Below are positions 1 to 9,532 of a stretch of DNA of 64,000 nt, in pieces. Position numbers and translations under genes: made by a program. This stretch comes from Plazaster borealis (taxonomy: Eukaryota; Echinodermata; Asteroidea; Forcipulatida; Labidiasteridae). Location of the stretch: NCBI GenBank assembly GCA_021014325.1, contig CM037476.1:12312827-12376826 (forward strand). The letters run 5' to 3'. How positions within the stretch are numbered: position 1 is the stretch's first letter; each line of letters opens with the position of its first letter. The notes beneath the pieces were generated by a model that made no database searches, was not told where the DNA came from, and saw only the letters and a program-made list of their open reading frames with translations.

Positions 1-201
1 ATTAGCTGGATTTTCCCTGTGATAGAGTTTTCCCCCCACACTTAAAACCAAGCTGTTTCTTTATTGTCTTAATTAACCATTTCACTTCATTTCACTTTTC
101 CTGACCATTAATAATCGAGGATAAAGAAAATGTGTTTTGTTTTACCCCTATACCGATGTGTGCTAATCACTGTATACAATTGTTTTTTTCTGTCTGTCTA
201 G
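1..201 (+). other. MYO6: Intron of myosin VI gene (3' part)
   Basis: Non-coding sequence ending in a T-rich tract and a CTAG acceptor immediately before the exon at 202. It is called an intron only because the following exon enters mid-codon. No repeat or RNA gene is seen in it. Confidence 0.75.
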
Positions 202-417
202 ATATGCAAGTACCCTTGATTCCTGCCCCTCCAGCTCCGGCCAAAGCAACCACCAACAACAACATGCAACGCTACTTCAAGGTGGCATTCAGTCGCCCCT
301 CGGCTACAAACGCCAATGTGCGTCAGCGCAGCGTCTGGTACGCTCACTTTGACGGACAGTGGATCGCTAGACAGATGGAGATCCACGGTGATCGGGAGGC
401 ACTCCTTCTCATTGCAG
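202..417 (+). CDS. MYO6: Myosin VI, penultimate coding exon (cargo-binding domain)
   Basis: Encodes about 71 residues of the C-terminal cargo-binding domain of class VI myosin, the motor that walks to the actin minus end and binds adaptors of endocytosis and autophagy. Recognisable blocks are RYFKVAFSRP, WYAHFDGQWIARQMEIH and ALLLIAG, which match in order the family's RYF, WWYAHFDG.WIARQMELH and ILLVAG blocks (recalled, not searched). The exon begins with two bases finishing a codon and ends with one base of a Gly codon, which the next exon completes. The acceptor follows a pyrimidine tract and the donor is gtgagc. Oddity: the WWY motif used for adaptor binding in vertebrates reads V-W-Y here. 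The proline-rich start (PLIPAPPAPAKATTNNN) looks like a linker before the domain. Confidence 0.92.
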
Positions 418-452
418 GTGAGCAATTTTAGCCAGTAGTAGACTGTGCAAGT

Positions 453-720
453 CTCGTGTCGTGGCCGAGCGGTCTAGTTCACCGAACCCAAGCTCTGGTG
501 TTGTCAGCAGCAGAGTGTGGGTTCAAATCCCGGTCATGACACTTGTACCCTTGAGCAAGGCACTTAACCATAATTGTTTCATAAAAAGTTGGGAAGGTAT
601 TGCATTCTGCTCTACCAGCCAGGCTCCTAGTGGATGATACCCATGCCTACATCCTTAAGGACTGTGAAGGGGGTAACCCTGTTTCAGACCCACGAGTAGG
701 TGGCAACATGCCCCTAATTG
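453..720 (+). mobile_element. tRNA-derived SINE, family S1, in the last MYO6 intron
   Basis: The head carries a pol III A box (TGGCCGAGCGG) at about 458-468 and a B box (GGTTCAAATCC) at about 520, and its ends can pair as a tRNA acceptor stem (GTGTCGTG with CATGACAC). The anticodon-loop position reads CAA in a Leu/Ser-type frame with a long variable arm, suggesting a tRNA-Leu(CAA) origin (inference). The downstream body (cttgagcaaggcactt and following) is shared with copies at 58.5 kb and 25.7 kb, so this is a SINE and not a working tRNA gene. Confidence 0.75.
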
Positions 721-808
721 TTTGAATTTTAATCATGTGAGCTTTTCAATATGCATTCTTGAAGACTAGTAGTTATTTATAAGTGCTGTATGGTTTTTGT
801 TTGCGCAG

Positions 809-999
809 GTAAAGACGATTTGAGCATGTGCGAGATGAATTTGGAGCAGACTGGCTTGACGCGCAAACCCGGAGCCGAGATCCTGGAGCGGGAATTCGAG
901 GAGGAGTGGAATCGTCACAACGGCAGAGAGCTCCTGGTAGAGGCCATACGCAAAGGCCAGGCGCGCAATACCTACTCCGCTGCACTGTTGGCAATGTAG
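809..999 (+). CDS. MYO6: Myosin VI, last coding exon with stop
   Basis: Starts after a gtttgcgcag acceptor and completes the split Gly codon of the previous exon, giving AGKDDLSMCEMNLEQTGLTR across the junction. The 62 residues finish the cargo-binding domain: MNLEQTGLTRKPGAEIL, REFEEEWNRHNG and GQARNTYSAALLAM, ending at TAG 997-999. Vertebrate MYO6 ends with the same pattern (QARPTYATAML plus a few residues), so this is the true C-terminus at about normal length. GAT to TAG is uninterrupted. The neighbouring + strand sestrin gene begins about 15 kb downstream. Confidence 0.93.
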
Positions 1000-1560
1000 A
1001 GTGGACATCTCACCACCAAGAAGTAGGTCATTACATAAATCACCCATTAAAACCAGACCCGAGTTTGCCTTTGACAAACTCGCGTCAGTACTCACCGGTT
1101 TGGGAGTGAGCAGTTTTCTACACGATCTTTCTTATCTGATCAAAAGTTCATGAGGCGTGAATAGGTTGTTTAAGGTGCCACTGTCTGTGAGTTTACCGAC
1201 ACAAATATCTACAAAATTTCACAGTTTCTTGTTTACAGTTGGGAAAAAGTGTTAAATGTTATTATGAAAGCATAAGATCTATGCAAAAAATAGTCAATGG
1301 CCTGATGTTTCAACCCTAGCAGAGCCTTTCTCGAAGGCTAAAAACAACAACAAAATACCTTTGATTTACAGGTAACTTGCGAGGCGGCAAAGAAATTGAT
1401 AGCCCAGGAGTAATAACTCCAGCAGTGTCTAACTTTCCAGAAGACAAAATATTTGAAAATTAAAATGTGGATGCCGTTTCTTCTCGGAGATCGGCCGAAA
1501 CCGGTTTCCTGTAAATTGCCTCATGTAACAGGGCCCTTAATAAATCACTACAGGACGCAG
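1000..1560 (+). other. MYO6: Probable MYO6 3'UTR and polyadenylation region
   Basis: Sequence after the stop codon. A variant hexamer ATTAAA lies at 1046-1051 and a canonical AATAAA at 1539-1544, with a further AATAAA cluster near 1586. Which is used cannot be told from sequence alone. The end given assumes cleavage shortly after the 1539 signal. Confidence 0.4.
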
Positions 1561-1930
1561 CAAACGCACGACGTCTAGAGTAACAATAATAAATAATAAT
1601 ATATAGTCTTAGGGTCATGTCACACGAGGCAATTTACTGGCAAGAAGAAAATGCGTTCACATTCGGAGTTTCACATATTTTTCTAGGGGATCGTAAGACA
1701 TTGTCTGAAAAAATAACTCTTGTCCCATTAAAGTGGTCCTGCAGCATACACTGCAGTTAGTTGCCTCCAAGTTCCCTGCAAAAGTTGCTTCGTGTGACAA
1801 GGTCCTAATATAGAGCACGTATCTACCAATAAAGAACTCTAGGTCCTTGGTCAATTCAATGGTACCATGTTTAACCACAATTGGATACACACCACTACAT
1901 TTTTTTCTTCTTCTTTTTTTCTGACGACCA

Positions 1931-2125
1931 GGGCCCAATTTCATAAAGCATGTAGGCACAAAAACTTGCTAAGCACAGAATACTCTTGCTTAGCAAAAAT
2001 AGGTTACCAGCCAAAATACCATGCAGTTATACCATTGCTGTGACTGGTACCCCACTTATTTCTTGCTTAGCCAAGAAATTTGCTTACCAGAATTTTCTGC
2101 TAAACAGCTTTATGAAATTGGGCCC
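1931..2125. mobile_element. Family A foldback element, copy A1
   Basis: Ends in inverted copies of GGGCCCAATTTCATAAAGC. The two halves are imperfect inverted repeats of each other (GCTAAGCA / TGCTTAGC, and GGTTACCAGCCAAAATACCA mirrored only in part), about 195 bp, with no coding capacity. At least six near-complete copies occur in the window, so it is a dispersed MITE-like family. I could not find consistent target-site duplications, so the superfamily is open. Confidence 0.8.
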
Positions 2126-2165
2126 AGACTATGACAAGAGCCGCTTACATGAAGTGTAGCTGGCT

Positions 2166-2740
2166 GGGCCCAATTTCATAGAGCTGCTTAAGCACAAAAA
2201 GTAGCTAAGCACAACATAATTATGCTTACCAGAATAAGGTTACCAGCCAAAATACCATGTCACATGTACAATATGGGACTGGTATCCTGCTTGTTTTCGC
2301 TCAGCAGAATATTGTTAAAGGCAGTGGACACTATTGGTAATTACTCAAAATAATTATTAGCACAAAACCTTACTTGGTATCAAGTAATGGGGAGAGGTTG
2401 GTAGTATAAAACATTGTGAGAAACGGCTCCCTCTGAAGTGGAGTAGTTTTCGAGAAAGAAGTAATTTTCCACGAATTTGATTTCGAGACCTCAAGTTTAG
2501 AACTTGAGGTCTTGAAATCAAGCATCTGAAAGCACACAACTTCGTGTGACAAGGGTGTTTTTTCTTTCATAGTTATCTCGGAACTCCGACGACCGATCGA
2601 GCTCAAATTTTCACAGGTTTGTTATTTTATGCATATGTTGAGATACACCAAGTGAGAAGACTGGTCTTTGACAATTACCAATAGTGTACACTGTCTTTAA
2701 GCATAATTCTCTGCTTAAGCAGCTCTATGAAATTGGGCCC
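2166..2740. mobile_element. Family A copy A2, split by a family B insertion
   Basis: Left half 2166-2318 and right half 2697-2740 together make a normal-length family A element with GGGCCC ends. The intact copy at 52507-52699 runs straight through the point where this one is interrupted, showing that the B element at 2319-2696 was inserted later. Confidence 0.85.
2319..2696. mobile_element. Family B piggyBac-like MITE, copy B1
   Basis: 378 bp flanked by TTAA at 2315-2318 and 2697-2700. Terminal inverted repeats are AGGCAGTGGACACTATTGG on the left and its imperfect complement on the right (CCAATAGTGTACACTGTCT). TTAA target duplication is the hallmark of piggyBac-type transposition. It has no coding capacity, so it is non-autonomous. 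The centre contains a self-complementary stretch around 2490-2515 (CTCAAGTTTAGAACTTGAG). Confidence 0.85.
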
Positions 2741-3712
2741 TGGTGTAAACTGTCTGTATCCTGTTCCGAGACAATGAACTGAAATGTCGCACAGATTTTT
2801 GCCCCATGGGCATATTTTGGTTGAAAACTAAAATAAAACAAGGGAAGAAAAGAAAAAAATAGTACAACTGAACCAGTAGAAACAGTCCGTAGCCCCATAA
2901 CACTTTGTTTAACTGTCAATGCACTTTGTAGTACTCGCTTAATATCCTTGGCCCTCGTGTCTATTGAAACCAGATTCATAATGCCGTTTACTTGTTTTAA
3001 AGGAGGGTCTTTTGTGCCTAGTGTAGCAGACAATATTGTGCATGCACAAGGTTGTTTTTGTTTATGTTTTTTTTATAGCATACATTGCAGCAGGTTTGCA
3101 GATTTATGGAATTTTTGTGGCATAATATTTGAGAAGAAAACAATAGCCGCTGGGGAGATCGCACTGCCTTGCTCATGGAAAGCAGAGATTAGGGGCATTA
3201 TGTTAAATTATACTTGGCCAAACAACCCTAGTCTCAAAATAAACCAGTATAAAGGTTAACATCCATGGTGTTAATGCAGAAGAGGATGGAGTGACAAATT
3301 TGTTAATAATAATTGAAAAGCCAACTCAGTATAAATTTGATACCAGTACCTATTGCTATGAGAAATGTGCCAGTCTGAAATGGTCCATGTTTTGAAATTC
3401 ATTTCTTTTGCATTACAAGGCAAGATAAGTAAGCAGTGCAAAATGTGTACCTTTACAAAGTTACAAACAGTTTTCTTCAAGATGCACACATGTACTCATA
3501 CATGGGGGCATTTTCTTCCATGAAGTATCCCCGGATTATGAAAGGTCTCTTGAAATCAAGGGGAACGAATGTAGTTTTCACAAAGAATTCGTCTTGATAA
3601 AAACAATCTTGTACTATAGATGTCAACCTCCTGTCATGCTCTCACTCACACCATTCCACCTCAAAATAGAAACAAGCACAGTCAAACATGGTCACTCTGG
3701 TCACCTGGATGA

Positions 3713-3783
3713 AGTGGCCACCTGTCCACTGTGGCCACCTGGCCATAGTGGCCATAATGGCCACCTGTCCATAGTGGCCATTT
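3713..3783. repeat. GTGGCCACCTG minisatellite
   Basis: About six degenerate copies of a roughly 12 bp GTGGCCA-containing unit, each largely self-complementary (TGGCCA core). Local expansion only; the minor open frames across it are by-products. Confidence 0.7.
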
Positions 3784-4584
3784 TTCTCTGGTCCCTTAGG
3801 CGGCCACTTTATCCAGGTTTGACTGTTTAAAACATAAACACATGATAATCTGTAAACTACATGTATGGATGAACGAACTGAACCTATTCTCCAATTATGA
3901 TAATTATCAAACATTTATGTATTTAACATTTTTAGCTCTGTGTGTTAATGAATTTTATCCGAACATTTAAGCACTTTTTTATTGTGCGGTTAGCAATTCC
4001 TGTAATGAACAAATACTGAAAAGGAGAGTGAAAAAAAATACAAGCCGTTGAGATTTTTATCAGGTCGTGATTTGTGTGAAGCCAAAGATTAATAACATTT
4101 CCTTATAGTCACTTGTAGCAAGTTTTTTATAAACAGTATCAGTGTATTCAAAGTGCTATTTAAAAAAAACCATGAAGAAATAGTTTTGGTTTTGACTTGA
4201 CGTAGAATAGCTTTTGTTATTCCTAGAAGTAGCTAGTACTTTGTAGATTTGGCGATAAATTCATCGGTATTATTTTTTAGATATTGACGTTAGTTCACAG
4301 GCCATCTGTTTATGAGCACCCATGCCTGTATTTGTTGTTCCAATACAACATGCATCACTGGCCGTCGTCACAATATGTTATTTGCAGGAATTTGTTATGA
4401 ACAAAAACAAATCTTACCTGAATGAAAGGTCAGTGGTTCAAGCCCAAAGAGAAAACGTTCCTCTCCACGTTCTGACATTTTGGAGACGATATTTTAAAAG
4501 CATGCTCTGAAGTTTGACAAATCAATGATTCATTTTCACAAACATTTACCTCAAAGGTGTGTATACATTGTACACACTATTGAA

Positions 4585-4781
4585 CAGAGCCCAATTGAAT
4601 AACACTATTAAGCAGAAAGTACCGCTTAACAAATTTCTTTTCTAAGCAAAAATTGAGTGGTGCACCAGTCACAATAATGCACACTTAATGTAATTTTGGC
4701 TGGTAACCTGTTTCTGCTAAGCACGATTTTTCAGTGCTTAGCAAGTTTTTGTGGTTACAGGCTTTATGAAACTGGACCCAG
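4585..4781. mobile_element. Family A copy A3 (diverged)
   Basis: Recognised by degraded ends (GAGCCCAATT, ACTGGACCCA) and the internal order GCTAAGCA, accagtcaca and GGCTGGTAACC. It is more diverged than A1 or A5, hence probably older. Confidence 0.65.
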
Positions 4782-4984
4782 GTGGGGGTCATTCTAGGCA
4801 TTATGTGATTGAAGTTTTCAGAAACACAAAGGTGAAACCATTAAGTATTATACCTTTTCCTTCTTGGTTATTATTTTATTATTTTTTATTTTATTTTTTT
4901 GAATTCAAACCCATGGGGCTAGAAAGACCAGCCGTAACAGATCTTTGGTGCAGCCATCTTGTTTCTATGCTTCCATTCAAATGA

Positions 4985-5110
4985 GCAGAAACCAACCTGA
5001 GGCTTGATGAGCAGACTAGTCTGGTCCCTCTAGATAACCATGGCATTCGGCATTCGTTAGTGCTAGTGCGTATACAGGAAACATGACAGCTGTGACATGG
5101 CAGCATGATA
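4985..5110 (+). mobile_element. Family G dispersed repeat, copy
   Basis: Shares the order (accAAcCtGAGGCT) ... (AGtCTGGTCCCT) ... (GTGACATGGCAGCATGA) with copies near 8.53, 10.34 and 55.43 kb. Boundaries are approximate and no terminal repeats are seen. Confidence 0.45.
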
Positions 5111-5694
5111 AGAGGGTGTAGTCTGGTGCCGTGTGGTGTGTTACTAGACAGTAGCCTTCTTACCTACAAGGGAACCTGACTAAGTGTGGCTAGCTGAAGG
5201 AGACTTGCGAATTTCTTTGGTGGCAGCAGACTTTTATCAGGTTAAACGCATTGTTCTTGAGAGTGTTCGCAAGCTCAGAATTAAGTGAACAGTGGAAATT
5301 TATCCAGTAGGTCTAGTACCACCTGCCGTCTTAAAATCTCCTATTAGCTCAAGTTGCGGCCATCTTGTATTGACACAATGTTTTTTTGCAATGACGGAAT
5401 GATAATGTTGTGTTGTTAACGAATGCATAGATTCATTCCTACCCAGCCATCTGTGAGATCTCTTGCTGAAAGCCTCAATGCATAATTGAATGATAAAAAC
5501 GGCTTGGTTGTCCTGCTGTTGTTTGTTTTTATGGGAGATTAGGCTGTTATAGCTGGAGAGACTCTGGCTAATTAATTCATTACGTCAGGTATTTTGTTCC
5601 AATGGATTTGTGTTCAAGCATGAACTGTACTGTTTGTACTTTTTGGGGAGGAGTTTCAACTGAAGGTCCCTTGAGGAAGCATTAATCGACCTTA

Positions 5695-5815
5695 AGTTGT
5701 TAAGCACACAACTTTGCTAAGCACCTTTTTTCTTTTGGCTAAGCAGTAACTGCATTAATCGACCTTAAGCACACAACTTTGCTAAGCACCTTTTTTCTTC
5801 TGGCTGAGCAGTAAC
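5695..5815. repeat. Tandem duplication of a family A fragment
   Basis: The segment with TTAAGCACACAACTTTGCTA and tttttctt-tggct is repeated twice head to tail (about 60 bp apart). Each copy resembles the end of a family A element. Confidence 0.6.
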
Positions 5816-5897
5816 AAATCACAAGTTGAACACAGTTCACATGTTAATGTTTGCATGAGTCAATGTTTGCAATTTGGCCTTGGGTCGAGGGAGGTGC

Positions 5898-6020
5898 AAG
5901 GTTTGCCCTTAACTTTTTTAGTGACTGGCTAGGAATAATAATAATAATAATAATTTTGACTGGTCCTCAGGTGTTTTAACTGGCATTTGGCCAGCGGACC
6001 ACTGTTAAGGGAGAACGCTG
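5898..6020 (-). mobile_element. Family C element, internally deleted
   Basis: Starts with AAGGTTTGCCCTTAACTTTT and ends with CACTGTTAAGGGAGAACGCTG, the two ends of family C in reverse orientation. The middle is reduced and holds a short (AAT)n run at about 5935-5953. Full copies are near 28.75 and 48.5 kb. Confidence 0.65.
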
Positions 6021-6179
6021 GGGGGGGAGGCCTGTGTAAATTTACAATAATGTGTGATAGAAAGTCATTCTTGATTGACGATCAATCAGCATAACCTTCT
6101 GTTGACTCTAGCCAAATTGGAATGTACATGTAGTTTCTAAAATTGTTATGACGGCTCTTAATTCACAGTCCCTCGTTGA

Positions 6180-6625
6180 TGTCGATGGAGGCAGAAAAAT
6201 AGATTGGTCCCTGGAGAGTTAGCAGCATAAGAACAGCAGGGGCTCATTCAAAGATGGCTGCCAACAAAGGCAGAGAAATAGACTGGTCCCTTGAGAACAA
6301 GCAGTTCATTAGTTGCATAAAGCAGGCAGGGAAGTCATTCAAAGATGGCTGCCAGTGGATGCAGAGAAATAGACTGGTCCCTTGAGAACCAGCAGTTCAT
6401 TAATTGCATAAAGTAGGCAGGGAGTCATTCAAAGATGGCTGCCGGTGGATGAAGAGAAATAGACTGGTCCCTTGAGAACCAGCAGTTCATTAATTGCATG
6501 AGCGTGTAGGGAATCATTCAAAGATGGCTGCCATTAGAGGCGGCGAAATAGACTGGTCCCGTGAGACTCAGCGGTTACGGTAATCATACAAACGGGCAGG
6601 GAATCCGACATAGATGGCTGCAGAT
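6180..6625. repeat. Satellite-like array, about 90 bp unit, five copies
   Basis: The landmark AAAGATGGCTGCC recurs at 6250, 6341, 6431 and 6520, with a diverged copy (TAGATGGCTGC) near 6610, giving spacings of 91, 90 and 89 bp and about 90 bp to the last. Each unit also has ATAGACTGGTCCCTTGAGAA and CAGCAGTTCATTAATTGCAT. The unit matches part of the dispersed family G, so the array looks like a local amplification of one such element. Confidence 0.8.
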
Positions 6626-7224
6626 AGTAGGCATCTACTCCTCTTGATCAGCCATGATTGAGGACCCAGAGGGAGCATCTCCATTCTGCTTATTACATTA
6701 AGGTTTTCAAGGCGTCTGACTTTCTGGTTTGGTAAAACCCTCGTGAATTAAAGGCTACTTTTTACAGATTGGGTGCAACATCCTGGAAATCATATCATTG
6801 TCTATTAACTTAAAAGATAAAGCACGCAGCCAACATCAGTAATTGTCATGACCGGTATCCACATTTGATTTGGCCCAACATTATATACATTAAATAACAA
6901 ATCCGTAGAAGTTTAAGCTCAGTCCGTCACTGAAGTCTCAAGAAAGATATTATCAACCCCAATCACTGTTTTCACTGTTCTCAACCATCGTATGTCAGTG
7001 CAACGTCGTATCTCCTTAAATAGCACTTGCGTTTCGCGCGAGTTTAAAATTGTTGAAACATGGACAGGATGTACACACAAAACAAGTACGCGCCAAGATA
7101 CAACATTTTTGCTCGGAGTATTTTCATGGCGAGATACAACATTTTTTGCAAAATCGAGACACGACGTATTGGCACCGATGCGATGATAAATAGTGGTTGT
7201 GATGTTGACTCAACCAAAAGTCAT

Positions 7225-7258
7225 AAGATAAGTGGCCAATCTGTTGGCCACTTATCTT
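7225..7258. repeat. Perfect hairpin, 15 bp arms with a 4 nt loop
   Basis: Arms 7225-7239 (AAGATAAGTGGCCAA) and 7244-7258 are exact reverse complements around TCTG. Intergenic, with no similar copy elsewhere in the window. It abuts the next palindrome directly. Confidence 0.85.
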
Positions 7259-7307
7259 GAAAGAGGTGTCTATATTGCAATATAGACACCTCTTTCATTC
7301 AAGATAA
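7259..7307. repeat. Perfect 38 bp palindrome with extended pairing arm
   Basis: 7259-7277 (GAAAGAGGTGTCTATATTG) and 7278-7296 are exact reverse complements with no loop. The following 7298-7307 (TTCAAGATAA) also complements 7252-7261 (TTATCTTGAA), which lies in the right arm of the preceding hairpin, so two mutually exclusive foldings are possible. Confidence 0.85.
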
Positions 7308-7874
7308 AAAATGTTTCTTCCTGGACGGGTTGATTGATTGATCGCAATCGTCCAGAAATCAAAGTTGTACCAGTCCCCTTTAAGTGTTCCATGTGTTACT
7401 TTTTCCAGCAAACTGTGAAAGAGATAACAAGATCTGTGGTGTTAATTGATCCACCATGTGCCGAATGTAATTTTTGTGGTCGCCTTTCCTTGAGAAAGTG
7501 TCGTCTGATAGTGTCCAATGACGCTGTTAAGGATATTTAATATGTGCCTGTCTCAGGATCGTAGATTAGGATCAGACGATGAGTTCGAGTACATTGATCG
7601 TCTCTGTACATGCGTGACTTTGTCTCGGCCTTGATTTAATTACATGAAAATGTTCCTAAGCCGCATTCAGTTTCTTTCGTCTATTCATAAGTGATCTGGT
7701 TTTCCACACTCTTGGAAAAACAAAGAAACACATTTTAACAGATGAGTGTGTTGTTTTGTTTGTTCACCATGTTCATACATAAGAAAATATATAGTATGTT
7801 AAATAAACAGATGGAAGTAACTAACACCACAGTGACAGTTATTTTGAATATTATGTTTCATCAAATGCATTCAG

Positions 7875-8265
7875 CTCAGATTTATCAAACAAATAAATAT
7901 CTGATTTATCAAATTCAATTTAGATTTAACAAATACATTCAAATCAGATTTATCAAAAAAAAGAAAAATCAAATTAGATTTATCAAACCAATTCAAATCA
8001 GATTGATTTATCAAATCAATTCAATTCAGGTTTATCAAATCAATTCAAATCAGATTTCTCAAATCAATTCACTTCAGATTGATTGATCAAATCAATTCGA
8101 ATTCAATTTGATCAATTCAATTCAAATCAGATTTCTCAAATCAATTTACTTCAGATTTTAAAAGTAAGTTTAATATAGATTTATCAAATCAATTTAGTTC
8201 AGATTTATCAAATCAATTCAAATCGGATTTATCTGATCAGTTCATCTCAGATTTGTTGAATAAAT
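7875..8265. repeat. TTTATCAAATCAATTCAAA minisatellite
   Basis: About fifteen degenerate copies of a 20-30 bp unit built from ATTTATCAAA, TCAATTCAAATCAGA and variants. The open frame 7742-8086 across it is a product of the repeat and has no independent support. Confidence 0.8.
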
Positions 8266-8529
8266 CCAGATTTCTCTGTGATTGGCAGGGTGTGTGCTCA
8301 AACAACTCTTTGAAATTGGGCTTTTGTGGTAGTGCGCAAAGTTTTGAATTACTCATTTGAACAACAACCCTATATTATGGGGGGGGGGCGCACCAACAAT
8401 ATTTAGTTGATCACAACTCTTCAAAAGAAATGTCTTTCTTAGATATGTAAAGGAAAATATGTGTGTGTGTAATTTGAGGCAATCAACCTCTGTCATGTCG
8501 AAGCCATCGTGTTCTGTCTTCACTTCAAA

Positions 8530-8660
8530 GCAATGTAACCAAACCGAGGCTGGGAGGGAATTTAGTCTGGCCCCCCTTGGGTAGGATGAGAATCAGCATT
8601 TAATATTACAAGTGCACACTGGAAACGTGACATGGAGATGATGGCCGCCTGATAAATATT
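8530..8660 (+). mobile_element. Family G dispersed repeat, copy
   Basis: AACCAAACCGAGGCTG, TTTAGTCTGGCCCCCCTT and GAAACGTGACATGGAGATGA occur in the same order as in the copy at 4985. Boundaries are approximate. Confidence 0.45.
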
Positions 8661-8776
8661 TAAGGGACTATTTATCTTAGTATTTTAACAGAATGTGTGT
8701 CACCAATGTTAGGATAGATGTGTCGTATTGTGTTTACTGGTTGTATGTTGGACATTGTTGGTGGCAATATATTTTA

Positions 8777-8942
8777 ATTACGGTGGATGGAAATAGCACC
8801 TCTCGTTTTTTCCACAAACGAGAGTAAACTTGTGGGTTGTTATTATCTAGTAGATAAAATTACGGTGGATGGAAATAGCACCTCTCATTTTTCCACAAAT
8901 GAGAGTAAACTTGTGGGTTGTTATTATAACTAGTAGATAAAA
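8777..8942. repeat. Tandem duplication, 82 bp unit, each with a hairpin
   Basis: Two copies (about 8777-8858 and 8859-8942) start TTACGGTGGATGGAAATAGC. Each contains a 9 bp-arm hairpin: 8800-8808/8816-8824 in copy 1, 8882-8890/8897-8905 in copy 2. The copies differ at one base in each arm (CTCTCGTTT/AAACGAGAG against CTCTCATTT/AAATGAGAG), and the two differences compensate so both stems stay fully paired. Confidence 0.9.
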
Positions 8943-9260
8943 AAACATTCATAATTTGCTTCATTTCTGCCTTTGAAAATGTCAAAAGAGTATGATCATT
9001 TGCTAAGAAAAATGTGTAAATGTTATTGTTGTTATTTTTTACTTTTTAAATTTATGCGCGCACTTGATGATGTTTGGCCACAAGGTCTTTGTATTCAGTG
9101 GTCTTGTCCATCTTGCAATCTAATCAGTGTAAACAAAATGGACTGGAAAAGGTAAAATAGTCTGAACCCCATATTAGTGTATGATGAAGTTGTATTCATT
9201 AGCTCTATGGCACAACGGGAACAAGACATAGATTATACTCTATACCTCAGTGTTTTTATA

Positions 9261-9532
9261 ACCCTTTTCACACTTCAGATCCAATTCCCAGGAAATAAAA
9301 TCCCAGGAAACTCCTGGGGAAGTTTGACCCCACCACCACCACCATCCCATGTTCGTTTCACACTTGATGCAATTTTCCTGTTGAAAATGAGCACTTGGTA
9401 AATGCTAACCCTGGGGTCGTCTCGCTTAACCTTACTCCCAAGCAGGGGTAGCTTTTGCCCGGGAGTTTGCTTGTCAAGTATAAAAAGGCCAACCAACATT
9501 TCCTGGGAAATTAGTCTTGTTTGAAAGGGGCT
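9261..9532. mobile_element. MITE-like element with TA flanks
   Basis: About 35 bp imperfect inverted ends: ACCCTTTTCACAC..CCAATTCCCAGGAAAT on the left, and ATTTCCTGGGAAATTAGTC..GTTTGAAAGGGGCT on the right. TA at 9259-9260 and 9533-9534 could be a Tc1/mariner-type duplication, but two bases are weak evidence. No coding capacity and only this copy in the window. Confidence 0.6.

Noticed and set aside
455..545. Functional tRNA-Leu gene
   Set aside because: Has boxes and acceptor pairing, but the same head with the same downstream body recurs at 25.7 and 58.5 kb and there is no pol III T-run right after the head, so it is a SINE.
7334..7540. 68-codon frame rich in Cys (CSMC, CAECNFC)
   Set aside because: The Cys spacing looks like a zinc ribbon at first sight, but no flanking splice signals or family match support it, and it lies in intergenic sequence beside palindromes.
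7742..8086. 114-codon frame
   Set aside because: Produced by the TTTATCAAATCAATTC minisatellite (repeating QINSIQ/IYQ pattern).
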